NCBI GenBank assembly: GCA_013400155.1
Contig: VXBM01000009.1
Location: 804,240 to 868,239, forward strand
Origin: Helopsaltes ochotensis
Taxonomy: Eukaryota > Chordata > Aves > Passeriformes > Locustellidae
Reading direction: 5' to 3'
DNA length: 64,000 nt
Part shown: one piece after another, positions 11,911 to 25,500 of the stretch
How the letters are laid out: each line of letters opens with the position of its first letter
How positions within the stretch are numbered: the stretch's first letter is position 1
Notes under the pieces: generated by a model
What the model was told of the DNA's origin: nothing
Seen by the model: the letters and a program-made list of their open reading frames with translations, nothing else
Database searches by the model: none
Position numbers and translations under genes: made by a program

Positions 11911-14900
11911 TTAAAAATTGCAGCATTCTAATTTTAAGCAAAGTTATTAACTGAGACTTGGGTTTGCAGGATCTTCATTAGAACATCACCTCTTTTTTTT
12001 CAGCATGTGTTTATATTGTAAATACTAAACAAATATTGACTGAGTGGAAGAGCAGTAAAATTCTTACAGCACTAAAAATGTTTCCTGGGACTACCACATG
12101 GAGCTTGTAAATAAAAGGAATATAGCATCAAGGGAATAATTTCTCCTCATGGCAACTATTTATTTTGGGAATCATGTCCTTCATGTACTGTTTCATAATT
12201 GCTTCTAAAATATGAAGACTTCTCAAGGTACCTTGCCAGTCACTTCTTTCACAGTTATTTTCATGAGAAATAGCATCCAACTTGATCTCCAGGATAAGGC
12301 ACAATTTGATTTACTTTCATATGACACAAAGTCTGTTGTGCCTTAATAACGTTATTTTAAAGGATGTTTTAGGGTTTCTTTTTGATATTCAGAAGGCCTG
12401 ATCACTACAGGTGTTTTCCTTTCTGAAGAAATTAGGTGTATATATAGTTTTTTTTAGTGTGGATGAGGTTTTATATATGTTTAAGCAAAACCTTAATACT
12501 GTAATGATTCACTTTCTTGTAATATCTATTTGATAGAGAAATTTAAATGAATAATATCTTTGCTGTGTGTCTGTAGAACTCCTGATCTTTTCTGATTTAT
12601 ATCATTGACTATGTAAATGTCCCTCAAGCCTGCAACATTACTTCTAAAGATTTCCTGTGATGAAATTTTCCAACCTCAATCCTTTTTTGTTTCATTACAG
12701 ATATCTATTATGAAAAATGTCCTCATTTTTGATGGGGAATATTGTACCTCTATTTTGTGAACCCCCTTCATTTTAAGGTTATAAACAAATAGCTCTCCAA
12801 AACAGACAATATGGGCCAAGTTGTTCCTCTAGGGGATTATTTTAGACAGCTGCACAGCAAATAAGCAGTGTGAGGCTTATTTACACACAGTCATTGAAGC
12901 ATTCATTCCACTGATTTATAGGACAGCAAAAGGTCTTTGAGACACAGACCCAGCAATTTTGAGCTGAAGTTAAAGAGAGGATTTTTTATCCTGCCCATCC
13001 CACAGCCCCAAGGTATTTAAAAAAATCAATTGAAGGATTTGTTGCCAGAACAGATAGATACAGTACAGCCCTACATCCTGGATAATATTGATCTCAGATG
13101 CTGAGTCTCCATTTTTCAAATTGTAACCATAATATGTATTTGCTAAGGTCATAATAATACAGTATCATTACATTGTTTCTGTAAAAAGTAAAAAGTAGAA
13201 CATGTAAACTTGCTTTTAACTAAAATCTTAAGGCAATGCTGTGACAAACATCACCAAGGAGTTTTGATAGTGAAATGGGCTAATTGATAATATGCTTATT
13301 CTTGGAGAGCAAAGTGCGGCATAATTTTTATAACCATTGAACATATCCTGATCCCACTGACATGTTTTATAGATAATCAACATTTTTAAATTTCATCTAT
13401 CTTATTTTTTTTTTTTAAATCCTACACTCTGCAAATGTGATATAATTATTTGTAGATATTTCTAGGAATATTTAAGTCTTATAGTACAATGAAACCTCCA
13501 GGCTCTAGAGGTCTCTATTTGTCTTTACAATCTGTTAGGAAAGGATGAGTTTAGACTCAGAAATAGGGTATAAATTTGTTAACATTGCCCCTCTCCCATC
13601 CCCCCAGGCATATCAGTGTAAGTAACTAAAAATGAAGGCAGTTAAAATCAGTGTCCACTTTTGAAATTTGGGAAGCTTTACAGAAAAGAGTAGGAGAAAA
13701 TAAACAAACCTTTGATTTTCAGTTTGCACCACAACCTGACATAAATCAAAGAGCAATCTAATAAGTTATCAAATTAAATGGTAACCTCATGGAATTTATT
13801 TTGCTTAGCATCCACACAGGTTTAAAATATATCTGCAACGAAAAGAGAATAGCAAGAAGATTTCATATTGTATGGTGATATTAGTATTGCTAGTGTCAGT
13901 GATATTGTTGGAATATCATCATTTCTGAGTTCCAAAGCAATATTTTGTGAATTGGAAGTAGCTCAAAAGAATGCCAAATAAATCTCTTATTTGAATTCTG
14001 GAAAACATCCTTGTATTGACACACTTGTGAATTTTGGCCTATTTAGCCTATGCAAAGCAAAGGTTCAGAAGTAGAGTGTTCTCATAATTTATCATCTCCT
14101 CTACCAAGGCAGGCTGATGTGTACATCAAGGTCAACCATCTTGTCAAGAGCACACAAGAAAATGGAGAAGAGGCTGCTAATGCCACCTGGTTACAACTGT
14201 AGGAGTAGATTTAGCTCCTCTTGTTTGGGTTTAGAGTCCTCCTTGTGCTGCTACTGTGTTGGAGATTGGGAGGATAGGAGGTAGGACCCAAGAAAGAAAA
14301 ATTGGGTTTTTTTAACAGAACATCAAATTCATTTTTTTTTCAAAAACAAAGATAATAATTGTTACATTGCAGGTTACAGAATTGCCTCTAGCTTGGCTAA
14401 AGGCTGCAGGCAGGAACTCTACATCCAGTCTTCAGACACTGCAGCTTTGATATGCCTTGAATTATAAATATTTGGGCAAGGAATGGGTCAGCTATCTATG
14501 AGAGTACTTGTTTCTTTCAATTAAATCTAAAATCTCTGTCTACCACTGCCACCCCCAGTACGCATGAACAACATTAAGTTATTCTTAAAGTTATACAAAA
14601 TGAATCTTTATCATGGAGTTTTGAAATTAGGTGATCTGAATAACAGACATCCTGTTATTCAGGTTTTTAAATTACTAGTGCAACTGTTCACTTCTGAAAA
14701 TGTATTTTGTCATTATTGTTATTGAAAACAAATTCTAAGGATTAAAAATCATTCACATCATTATCAAATAATGTGTATGAAATTTTATCGCTCCAGTTTA
14801 TAGAGTTTTAACAGTGATTCACACACAGGTGATAAAATTGTCTTTATATCTTTGCTCCCCTATTCAGAAAATTTCCCAGTTTGCAAGAATGTTGGAAGTC

Positions 14901-16389
14901 ACAAGCAGTTTGTGTTGGTGCACTAGCAATATTATTACAAATGTAACTAAAATGAAAAATACAGAAACATCGCCTAAATTGACTTTTGGATATCTTTGGA
15001 GGGAATAGTCTCTCAATTTCCAAATCATTCAATTCAGATGCATTACTTGAATCCATTATGGTACCATTATCGTAAATGGTACATTTTCTATTGATTTATT
15101 AGTCAAAGGCAGAAAAAAAAAAGTTTAAATTGTCTTCTAAAGATAAAGACACATGCTTATCTTAGAAGGAAAAAACCCCAAAAAACACTATTACATTTTG
15201 AGCCTCGATTCCTTCAGTATCCTTCATACCACATACTTTCCAACTTCCCACATCACCACAGTCAAATCAGATATCAAATAGAAAATATTTTTGGAAATTT
15301 AAAAACTGTTTAGATAAGATGTGATAAAGGAGCAGGGTATCCCTAAGCAGACTGATTTTTAAGACTCTCTGATCTGACAGATTAGCACTACTGTTTATAC
15401 ATTAATCTTGATCAGGTTAAAAATGCATAAATGACATTTATGAATAGCTGGGGTGATTTCAAAGTTTTTTTCATATTAATATCCTTGAGATTTTAAATCC
15501 AAACACCAGAGCTTCTCAGATTTTATTCAAACTATTGAAATATTCTATACCATTAAATCTCAGTTTTTCCACCTTGAAAATAAGTGGTTTGTACTATTTA
15601 GCTGTCTTTTTCTCTATTCTAAGGAAAAGTCTTTATTTTCCTTTGAAAAATCATTGAAATGTACTTGGACATTATTCTGGGAGAAATTAAATTGCTTTTA
15701 CTAAATGACTGAGTACCTTTTTCTCTCTACCTCACTGTACTATCCTGGTACTTATTTTCATCCTCTTTTGATTTAAATCAGTTATCTATGGCTATTTAAT
15801 GAGAAAGGTAGTAGAAGACATAGAAACATAAATTACATTGTTATCCAGATGTGTTTGCACACATATGTACCAGTCTTGGTATGGACATTGATATATCGTC
15901 AGCTACTGCAGTTATTTCTCCAAATTCAACTGTTGTTCACAGAGAGTGTGAAGACTTATTCCAATTAAATCTAAAGCAGAGAATACACCCTTCTTTACTC
16001 TTTCCTTCCATTCAATATTTCTCCCTGAAAGCCAACTTTAAGTGACAGTGTTGCATAATTGACAGATATTATTCCCACAAAATATATTTAACAATACAAA
16101 AGCTCCCTTGCAAAATGAAATTTACAAAATTCCTAAAGGGCTGTCAAATAAACAAGTGCAAACAGCATTGAATCAGCTACAGCGTGAAAACAACACATAT
16201 GAATTAGGGAAGTGCTCAGCAGGTACTAAGCCCCTACTATCTAGTACTTCATCTTGACACCACTGGAGCAAGCTAATGATGTCTATATCTATAATAATGT
16301 TATGCTTTAGTCTCAATCAATATGATAGCATTGTTCAAATGCATTTGTTAGAAGAAATGCTGATTCTATTAGTGAATTTTTATTCCAGT
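11911..16389. other. Unique AT-rich sequence, nothing recognised
   Basis: About 4.5 kb with no repeat family, no ORF above 70 codons and no splice-flanked open stretch that stands out. A small inverted repeat occurs at 15061-15082 (GTACCATT, six-base loop, AATGGTAC). Confidence 0.5.
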
Positions 16390-16730
16390 TTTTCTCAAAG
16401 AGCCTTCTCCTTCAAGCAGAACCTTGTACAAGCATGAGGAAAGAGACCAAAAGATTATTCTGCCCCACTCTCATTCCTGATCAGCCCTTCCCTGGGTACA
16501 AGCTCTGTGAGGCCTTTGGGCGAATCTGGGGCTATATGGAGGGCAGTGGATTCCCCCAAACCCCTGAGTCTTCCCCCAGACATCTCCTGCAGCTCCACAG
16601 GCTGCGCACACCAGGAGGCACACGCAGTCCAGGACTGGCTGTGAACTCATCCCAAGACAATTTTTTGTTACCAGGACGGAGTTTCAATTTGGAATATGTA
16701 GCAAATTCCATCCACTAAATAAAGTGATAG
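16390..16730. other. GC-richer patch with an unrecognised 94-codon ORF
   Basis: This stretch is clearly richer in C and G than its flanks. An ORF on the plus strand (16434-16718) is rich in proline, serine and arginine and has no domain, signal peptide or membrane segment I can recognise. The composition break suggests an old insertion (LTR or other transposon remnant), but I see no terminal repeats. A coding exon cannot be excluded; no consensus splice pair stands out. Confidence 0.3.
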
Positions 16731-17549
16731 GCATATATGGTGTTAAAATCACTGGAATAAGTTCACAAATCCCTTTATTTGTTTCCCATGTAGAGGAAAA
16801 TGTTGAATGATAAAACAAAACGTGAGAAAATTAACAGATTCAGATTAGATATGCAAAATAAACTGCTGACTTGCTTCTACTTTGATCTTTAAAGGGGAAA
16901 TCATCTGAGAACAAAGGTTTCCAGCAGGACACACAGACATCCACAGTCGAAAAAAAACAATTTTTTACAAACCAATATTAAAGAAAAGAAAGAGCAACTA
17001 TTGATCAAATTTACAGATTAACAAATTTAGGGGAGGGGTAGAAAAAAAAAGAGGGTCATCATTGTAGAAAGATCTGGATTATTTGTTTGTCTGCACATAA
17101 GTTAATGTAGTTAAACATGAAGCCATCTTTGTCTGTTCTGAAAAGTAATTTGACCCTCAAAGGACTTTCAAGGGATTTGTCTGATACAGCGGATGTCCAG
17201 CTGATGGTAGCCCTCTGATCTGATTCTTTGTCCTTGGCCAACTAAACAGCAAAATATCAAGAAAAGATATTTCATTTTACCACTATATTTAGTAAGTGAA
17301 GCCACTTCTGGTTTACTGCAATCACGGCAAATGGAAGAAAGCTGTAATGCACACCTCAGCAGAAATTTTTATACCTCAAGCTACAGAAATCCAAAAAATA
17401 TTTAAATGTGCATTGATATTCTCATTTGAATGAATGCAAACTCAGTAAAATTTCAGCACAATGTATTTTTTATAATCAAGCTTCATTCTCAGATTTTTTT
17501 TTTTTTTTTTGCATGGAGCGTTTCATTTCTACATAGTTGTGTATAAGGT
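16731..17549. other. Unique AT-rich sequence ending in a T17 tract
   Basis: No gene or repeat family is recognised. A run of 17 T lies at 17494-17510, about 40 bases before a CR1 fragment. On the minus strand this is a poly(A) tract, which could be the tail of an old retrocopy, but no retrocopy body can be recognised next to it. Confidence 0.45.
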
Positions 17550-17815
17550 GCTAACCCTGGTGTTCAGTGATAGGACCTATAGGAGTTGTTCAAAACTGCA
17601 TCAGGCAAACTTTAACATTCTGGAATATTTCTTTTCCAAGGTGATGGTCAAACACTGGAACAATCTTCCTAGAAAGGTACCCAAGCCTGTCAGGGTTTAA
17701 AAGACATTTGGCCAACAACTATAGTAACATGAATTAACTCTTGGTAGCCCTGAAGTGGTCAGACAAATGGACAAGATGATCACTGTAAGTTCTTTTGAAA
17801 TGGAACTATTCTATT
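17550..17815 (+). mobile_element. CR1 LINE 3' end fragment
   Basis: The plus strand reads as the last part of CR1 ORF2 and its short 3' UTR. Visible signatures are VFSDRTYR near 17553 (family form LFSDRTRG), then FSKVMVKHWNNLPRKV near 17630-17680 (family form F-x-E-R-V-V-K-H-W-N-x-L-P-R-E-V). The 3' UTR hallmark follows as GACAAGATGATCACTG near 17770. The terminal ATTCTATG tail is reduced to one poor copy near 17810. One frame stays open across the peptide part (ORF 17509-17700), which is by chance: the fragment is far too short to make a working protein. Confidence 0.85.
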
Positions 17816-18189
17816 ATAATCAACTACTCCATATATTTCCGTAGGAAAAAATGTTTTCCTGTTGTCCTAATTATTACATTAATTATATCAATAGCAGTAT
17901 TCAGACGCTATATTGTACAAAAAGAAAACAGCATTCAAGTTTTTTCTAAATTTTTCCCCCCATTAAAAATAAACTTTTTTGTTTTATAATCAGAAATCTA
18001 AGTAAGAAAATATTGTGCTATTTATTCATAAACTAAATTATCAGTGCTACCAAAAATTTTAAACATTTAATGTAAATATAATTCTAGAAACCTTTTCCCT
18101 ATGGTACTTATACTATATTTATGCTTTTAAAAGCATATAAAAAATTGAAAAAACTTTTATTTTATTGTCTCCTGAAGCATCTTATGACA
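17816..18189. other. AT-rich spacer between two CR1 fragments
   Basis: Very AT-rich with no repeat signature. It separates a plus-strand CR1 tail from a minus-strand one. Confidence 0.5.
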
Positions 18190-18425
18190 TTGTTGAATCA
18201 TAAAGTCATTCAAACTGGAAAGGACCTCAGGCAGTCCCTGGTTCAACCTGCTGCTCACAGCAGGATCAGCTATTGGGTCAGAGCAGGTTGGTCCAGTCGT
18301 GGCTTGAAAGCCCTCAAATTCAGAGATTGCACAATGTGGGCAGCCTTTGACACTGTCTCACTTTCCTTGTGGGGAAAACCTTCTCCATCCAGCCTGAACT
18401 GAATTTTGAAATGACACTGTTTGTC
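18190..18425 (-). mobile_element. CR1 LINE 3' end fragment, minus strand
   Basis: Read on the plus strand this is the usual antisense CR1 tail: AATCATAAAGTCATTC, then CTGGAAAGGACCTCAGGCAG, then the GTTCAACCTGCTGC block, then a stretch equivalent to the last ORF2 codons (about 18290-18400). The element is severely 5'-truncated, and its 3' end is the left edge. A 93-codon plus-strand ORF across it (18121-18402) is antisense and not a gene. Its place about 375 bases from a plus-strand CR1 tail makes the two an imperfect inverted pair. Confidence 0.85.
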
Positions 18426-18974
18426 ACCTGTATGGCTCTAGACTGTGCAGCTCCTTCTCCTTGACACTTTCCTGAACTTTTCGCTCAAGGTGTAGAGTGT
18501 TGTATTGCAATAAAAGAATTCTTTTATTTTGCACATAAAAGATAGCCTCTTTGCTTAAATAATATAGAGCCCTTCCATCAGCAACCATTTTAGCATCATA
18601 TTCAGTGATTTTCAGTATGGATTTTTGTGGCACCTATCCATTATACCTATAAAAAATCATGTCAATTTGATACAAAACAGCTTCAAAGCTAAGCATCGGC
18701 AGAGCTATCTGCATAGTTTAACAAAGGAAAAGTTATGGCATGACCTGATAACAGGAGGACAAAATATGGATGTCTTCTTCGATCCAGCAGAGCACAAGAG
18801 CCCAGGGCTGAATGTTGAAACCATGTTAATTCATGCCAGAAATAAGGTGTACACTTTTAACACTGGAGATAAATAATGTTTCAAATAACCTGCCTTAGGT
18901 CATGGCATATTCTTCTGGAAATATTAAACAAGACTGATTTTTTTCTCACTTAAAATATATACACTTCAAACAGG
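18426..18974. other. Unique AT-rich sequence, nothing recognised
   Basis: Short ORFs on both strands (for example 18625-18876 plus, 18424-18633 minus) match no family I know. No repeat signature is visible. Confidence 0.45.
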
Positions 18975-19073
18975 AATTAAATCAGGAGCATCCTGTGGCT
19001 TGTGTTAAGCAGTAGGGTCAGACTAGATGACCACAATGGTCCCTTCAGCCTTAACATCTATGAATCTAAATGG
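18975..19073 (+). mobile_element. Old CR1-type LINE 3' tail
   Basis: The block ATCCTGTGGCTTGTGTTAAG followed by GGGTCAGACTAGATGACCAC, AATGGTCCCTTCAGCCTTAA and CATCTATGAATCTA is the 3' end of an older CR1 group, well known from reptile and bird genomes. It differs from the younger CR1 tails in this window, which carry CCTTCCAACC instead. Only the last 100 bases remain. The family assignment is from recognition of the tail; the exact subfamily is not determined. Confidence 0.75.
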
Positions 19074-19448
19074 AACACAGCACCAGGAGAACTCAAACCC
19101 CCTCACGGGCTTAATAAAAGCCAAGAGCACATGACTGACCCAGAGGCGATTTTGAGAGTTGCCAGCATGACCGGCTGCTGATAACGTGGGGCTCTGCCAA
19201 GTGGCCAGACAGGGGCACTGACAGGACATATTTCACAGCCTGACGTCTGGGATTCCAGGTAGTGGTGTGCATCACACGCAGCTCTAGCTAACGACTAGAG
19301 AAGACAAGGAAAGTATTAAATCAATAGGAAACTGATTCTTTTAAATAAACAAATAGAAGAAAATTCAGCTCGCCGGAATTTTGTCTTTTCCAAAAATAAA
19401 TATAAGGATTCATTAATTGAGAATTGTAGACCTTTTTTTTCCCCTGAT
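19074..19448. other. Mixed-composition spacer, unrecognised
   Basis: About 19075-19300 is richer in GC than its surroundings and contains several CpG. It lies between an old CR1 tail and an LTR end, so it may itself be repeat-derived. I cannot name it. Confidence 0.35.
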
Positions 19449-19560
19449 TGTCATGGTTTAACCCCAGACACCAACTAAGCCACATGCAGCCTTTTGCTAA
19501 CTCCTTTGGGTGGGATGTGGAGAGAATTGGAAGAGTAACCGTGAATACAATTATAGCAGC
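19449..19560 (-). mobile_element. Endogenous retrovirus LTR, 3' end only, minus strand
   Basis: The plus strand starts TGTCATGGTTTAACCCCAGA and goes on through a block equivalent to ACCAACTAAGCCACATGCAG and a GGGTGGGATGTGGAGAGAAT block. I recognise this as the antisense end of a very common bird LTR whose 3' terminus (…CA) lies at 19449. Only about 100 bases are clear; similarity fades after about 19545 into AT-rich sequence. No internal retroviral genes are present nearby. It is most likely the remnant of a solo LTR. The family name (ERVK- or ERVL-like) is not certain. Confidence 0.72.
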
Positions 19561-22500
19561 ATAATTCTAAATAAATATCTAGTAGTTATGAGCAACACTT
19601 AAAAAATTTATTCAAATTCTAATGTTGGTATTTATTTTGAATTTTTAGTTGAATACCATGTAATAACTTTGCAGCAAAAACCATAAAGAAGATGCAGCTA
19701 TAGCTGATGGAGTGTCTGAGCCTGGATTTTTCATTTCCATATCTCTGTACACAATGCGTGACTCAATTTTATTGCTTAATAGTTACTTCATTTTTTTTTG
19801 ACCAGCTCTATTCATTTCTTGCATGCTGGAAACTCTTCGCCAATTTCCACATTTTATCTTTCACTTACAATGAGATAACTTCCAGAAACAGAGGATGAGA
19901 CTGATTTCATCTAAATTTAAAAGTACCCAGCATAATGTCTGGTTTTTGGTTTACTCATCCTAGGCTCCCTCAGAAATCTCTCAGTAAAGAGAAATTAGCA
20001 CTTTTGAAGTGTGATTTGTCTTATCTGCTGTAGATGTATATTTGAGGATGAGAATAATTTTTTAGATTACTACTCTTCAGACTGGAAAACTGGCAACAGG
20101 GAGAAAGGATGTGAAATGTAAAAGATGTAAAATGTAAAAAATGCAAAAAATCATGAATGGCCTGAAAAAAGGTAAAATGAGATAATAATTTTGGTTTTTC
20201 TAAAAAATTCAAAAATTAAAAATAGAAGACATTAAACAAGATCACTGTAGCTTCATTAAATTAATGGCACTGAAAATGAACAAAAGGAAGTGGAATTAAA
20301 AAAAGATCTGACCTCCATGCCAAAGGACTGTGTGGCTGCTTAAAGAGTGTATGGATGTTAAAAGAAGGTTGCACAAGTAGATGTAAAATAAATAATTTGT
20401 AAATTGCTAAAATCTCAAAGTTATATGCATAGGATGAAAACTCTCTGAGTTGAAATAGCCAGAGACCAGAAAAGCAAAGAGGAAAAGGGCCATGTATATG
20501 CTTACTCTTCCCTGAGGTAGGTGGACAATTGGTCAGCCTAAATATGGTTCTGTTATACTCATACATGGACTATAAAGGATGAAATTGAGAGAGTTTGAGG
20601 AGAAAGTTAAAATCTACACTGCAGATGACTGTATTTGATCAGACGAAATCCACAGAGGGATTTTGAAAACAAGATCAGCTCAAGTCTAAAATAGTTTACA
20701 TGTAGGAGAAAAAGGAAAATCAGCCAATAATTTGCTGGATTTAGCATTTTTGTAGGCAAAGCAACTTCCCACAACAGTCCTGATTGTACCTGGTTCCTGC
20801 AGTCTATTAATACAATCATAAGACCATCAGCTTTTCAAATACTTCTCTGGATCTTGAAATCTGGAATTGGATGGCTTTATTCCCCACATGTTAAAAAGGA
20901 CTGCTGAGGGTTACCCAGAGTTGGCAGCTAAATCCCAGCAGGGTGAGGAGACTATCAGAAGGGCAAAGGTGAGTAAATTATTTACATAGCCTACCAGAGG
21001 AACCTGATTTTCTGTTAATTGCAAAAGGAGATCCAGAAGAATAAACACCTCTGATTTAACTAGACTAGATGAATTTCAGCTTCATTTATGACCTTTTCAG
21101 TAAAGCTTAAAATCATTCTGTGTTAATATATTTTGGAGGGTCGGGCGTGTATGTACCCCCTACCTGTATACATCAATGCAGTCACTGAAGGGAGAAAACA
21201 AGGTTTATTTCTACTATTTTCCTGTCAAGATATTACTCTCCTCCACACCAGCATTAGATTTAAAAGAAATGTAATACGCTCATCTATGAACTTAAAAGAG
21301 CATCTCAGCAGATTGGGTCAATTACTATAAACCTTGACTATCTTTCTCAGATACCTAATATTGCAGGCATAAAAACCTCCATGTTATCTCCACTGCCCTC
21401 TGACTCCTGGATGTCTACCTGCGTCCTGTCAGATCTTGTAACCCAGCTTGACACACACATATCACCATGTTCTCCTTGGCCTTAACTGACTACTCTAATG
21501 GAAGTCCTGGCAAGAAGCAATACAGCCTTTGAGAGCAGAATAAGAAAACAGTGCTCAAAGGGCTCTGCAGAATCCAGGGCTCTCCCTATGGTTCGTTCTC
21601 ACAATGTTTCCTTGAGAAATCTGATCAATGGCAGCAGCCAGCTGTTCCTGCATGCTTTGCTTCCTTCTTACCCTTCTCTCTTCTCTCTGAAACTGGTGTC
21701 AGATATGTAGTGAATCTCAATATAGTCCGTAGGATCCAGAATAATGTATCCTATGTTTATGCTGTGGTGATACTGCCGTATCGGCCAAGATAACAGATAC
21801 TCTACACATATAATGCATGAGATTGTTGAACAGCTGCATTACAGTTTCCTTGAGTCAAATATTAAAATGAAGCTAAAATGTGTAGCAACATTACTCATAT
21901 CAGATCTTCTGCATTGATCAATTTGAATTTTTCATACCGGAGATTTGATACATTTAACCACAGAAAAGCTTAAAGCAAGTAACAAAAACAATCTTCCAGA
22001 CTTTCCGTATGCTTTCAAACCAAATGCGAAATGAAAAAAAAAAACAAACAAAACCACAAATTTATAGTATATTTTGAAGGACAGCTATACCTACTGTAAC
22101 ATAATTTCATGTGTTTCAAAAATGTTCAGCATCAGAGAATATAAAGAAATAAATAGATCTTCAGCTAAAAGCAGAGGAAGAAGATACCTAAAATATTTGC
22201 TTTATGTATGCAGAGCAAATCCTTCTTCAACATTTTAGATTGAAATGGATGCATATGAACAGGAATGTTATTTGATAAAATGTCTACATTTATCAAGTAG
22301 TTTTATGGAATACATGAGATGATCTTTGGGAAATTATGGCATGCTGTAGACTACATGGAAAGATATTCTGCTGTAATAAATAGAACAACACTGTGAATAA
22401 AGATGATGGACAATATCCTTTAGTGACAACCAATGCAGTTCAGATTTTTTCTGTATCTTATTCTGTTCATGTAGTGTGTGTGTTTGATGATAAAGAAACT

Positions 22501-25500
22501 AACATAAGGATTTATGAGAAAATTACAATGATGATTTTTCTGATGGCCTCACCTGTCTCAGTTCTGTGTATTGATGGTAAACAAAAGACTGACCAAAGAG
22601 CAAGCAAAATAAACAAAACAATTTGGTGGTTTCATCAATGTGAAGAAGACAAAAAACGTTGTTTTTAAGGTCCCAAAAGGAACATAATTTCAGAAAGAGA
22701 AATATTAAAAGAAAGAGGTCAATTTTCCTATCAAGATTGGAGCCTTGCAATGAAAATGAAATTGTGGTAGAAATCCAGCAAAGATGACCAAACATTTTTA
22801 CTTGCTTTTATCACCTTGAAAATATTTGGAAAAATAGCATGATTAACATTGTCCCAAAAATAACTTTTCAAAACTGCCATCTTTATGAAATAGAGATTTC
22901 ATAAAGATTTTAAGTTCTTGTTAGGAAAAAAAAGTATTAGCTATAATTCAAAGCTTTGATTGAAGGAGTTTATGGAAACTTATTCAGAAGCTCATTATAC
23001 TGTAATTTCTAAGGTAAGAAATCAAAGTCATTAATCAACCATGAGGGAAGCATGAAGACCAGCATATTCAGGATAAGTCTTAAGAGTAATATCAAGATGA
23101 CCTTTATGTCAAGCAGTAACATGAATGCCATTCAGAAGTAGAAGATGAATGAGAGCTAAGAAAACATAAGAGACAATAGGGCAAGATGCCCAGTCCATCA
23201 ACATGACACAAAAAACCTGAAGACCATCATAAAAATAATGAAATAAATTGCAGAAACCAGAGTGCAACCCATAAACAGGATGGTGCAGAAAAACAGACAA
23301 GGAAAAGAGAAAAAATGCTTTTCTTTACCAAAGATATTATAAAAGGTTTCAACTCTTCAAGGAGAGCTGAATAATACTTTTAGCTTTTATGATTATTTTC
23401 TCACTATTCGCAGTTCAACTCTACCTGTAGTCCTTCCCTGGCATGTTGATTTTGCTTAAGAAATACTAATCAGCAAATTAGTTTTTAAAAAGCTAACTAT
23501 GACACGAGGCACTGTGAGGCAGCACAAGGGATTCCTTCATGACCCCCTACAAGTCAGGTTTAAGACGCAGTGCAAAGTGCAATGAAGTGATGTTCTGAGT
23601 CAGCTTTTCCATATTTCCCTTAGGGGCTTTGATCCAGTGGCAAAAAAATGTCTGCCTGCTAACATCTTAGGAGCAGAGCAAAAGGGTCTTATCAGCAAAA
23701 CTGCATCGGAACAAGAGTCCACGCTCTGTATTGAAGGATCCTCTTTCTGTTACAAAACGCATCTATTTTTTTATCCCAGCATTTTCTAATAAATATATTC
23801 AAAATATTGTCCAGTGCCAATGTTTTACTATTTTGTATTTGATTTTAATTTCAAGTAGTGTATTCAGTATTCTGTGCTTGCTCATCATCAATATTTGAAT
23901 AGTCAGAGATTCATGCTAAAGCTGTGGCCAATCAAGTCTGGCTGATGTTATACATCTATTTAAATCTGACTTTTGACTGCTCTCTCTGATCAACCTGTGT
24001 TCTTCAACTAATGGATTTTTAGCACCATATGTGAAGTGTGGAATGTGCATCAGCATCTTTTACATTCACTCTCTTTAAAAGACAGAAGGAAAATATCTGA
24101 CTGAAAATGCCTAAATGGATTCAGCTTTTCAAATACAACCTATTGGTTTGCACAGGGGAGACTGAATAACAGAACTGTTTAAATGTGTCAGACCCACCAA
24201 CTTAATTGAAACTAAGAAATATACATTTGAAGGGCAGCAGACATCCAGTTTATTGTTTGAGGTTTTTTTGTTCCTGTTAATTCTGCTAAATGAAAGCTGG
24301 TTAAATCTTTATGCTTGACTAGAAAAAGTCCCTTTTTCTGGACCTTTTTATATTGAACTTCTTTATATTTTCCACAAGTGTTTTGGGTGCTCCTTTACAG
24401 CCCTCAAACAGATACAAAAAAATACATTGAGTATGAGGAGGAAGGAAATTCATTGTAAGGTTGCTACATCTCTCTTTAGTACCTTTGAAAATAAGACTAT
24501 GAATTCCACCAAAAAAAATTCACGTCATGCCTTCTTTTCAACTTAATAGAAACATACCAAGGTAATATGATGCAATATCACACTAAGTAGAGGTACATTT
24601 ATATTGCATTAACTTTCATCTAAGCAACTAGAAATATTGGGGGGGAATCTCTACTCATTACACAAATTTTAAAGCATTTTTTTTCCCCATGAATCTCTCT
24701 TCCTGCCTGCTGCCATCTATTATCATTACAGGTTAGTTTTGAACCTTTCTATAAAAATTTTATACGTAACTTCAAGCACTCAAAAAAATCTTCCACAATT
24801 CAGTAACAAAATTCTTGTGTGCATTATATGAGTGATTGGTGGCCTGCAATGTTAGGCCACTGAAAATGAGAACTTGGCCACAATTCCTGGGCAACAAGTG
24901 AACACAAAGGCTAATGGACATGGGCAGCTAATGGTTAACTACTACTGGTAGTTGAAAGAAGTCTATTTTAAATGTGATGCAATGTGTTTGAGGTCCTCTG
25001 TAAAATTCATAGTCTTTAATTCTGACTACTGATAAAATCTTTGAGGGGTTTTATGTTTTTTGGGGGGTACACTACCTTGAATTCACTTTCTTGACTTTTA
25101 TAGGTCAGAGTTCGTGCCAAACATTTCATTCAAAAATTATATCCAACAGGATTTGCAGACATTCAAAGCTCTCGTGAAAATTTATGATGGGAACCAAATA
25201 CCTTAAAATCAAGACACACAGAATTCAAGTCTATTAACATACTGATAGCAGCTAATGAAAAACCTGTTATATAAATCACAGAGTTTAAGGACAAAGAGGT
25301 CTATTATACAATCTATTCTGATCTCCTACATTGCACAGACTATAACTTTTCACCCAGTAATTTTCTGATCTCTGGATGAGCTACTGTTTTTCTTCCAAAT
25401 ACACAAACAGCTTTAGTGTAAGTTTTAGTGGCAGATCCTCTGTCTGAACTCTTTGTAGTATTTCCAGTAGTTAATTACACTGGTAGTCCTACAGACATTG

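Noticed and set aside
17494..17510. T17 tract as the tail of a minus-strand processed pseudogene
   Set aside because: No retrocopy body could be recognised on the left (the 5' side on the minus strand would lie to the right, where a CR1 fragment begins).
18121..18402. A 93-codon plus ORF
   Set aside because: It is the antisense of a minus-strand CR1 tail.
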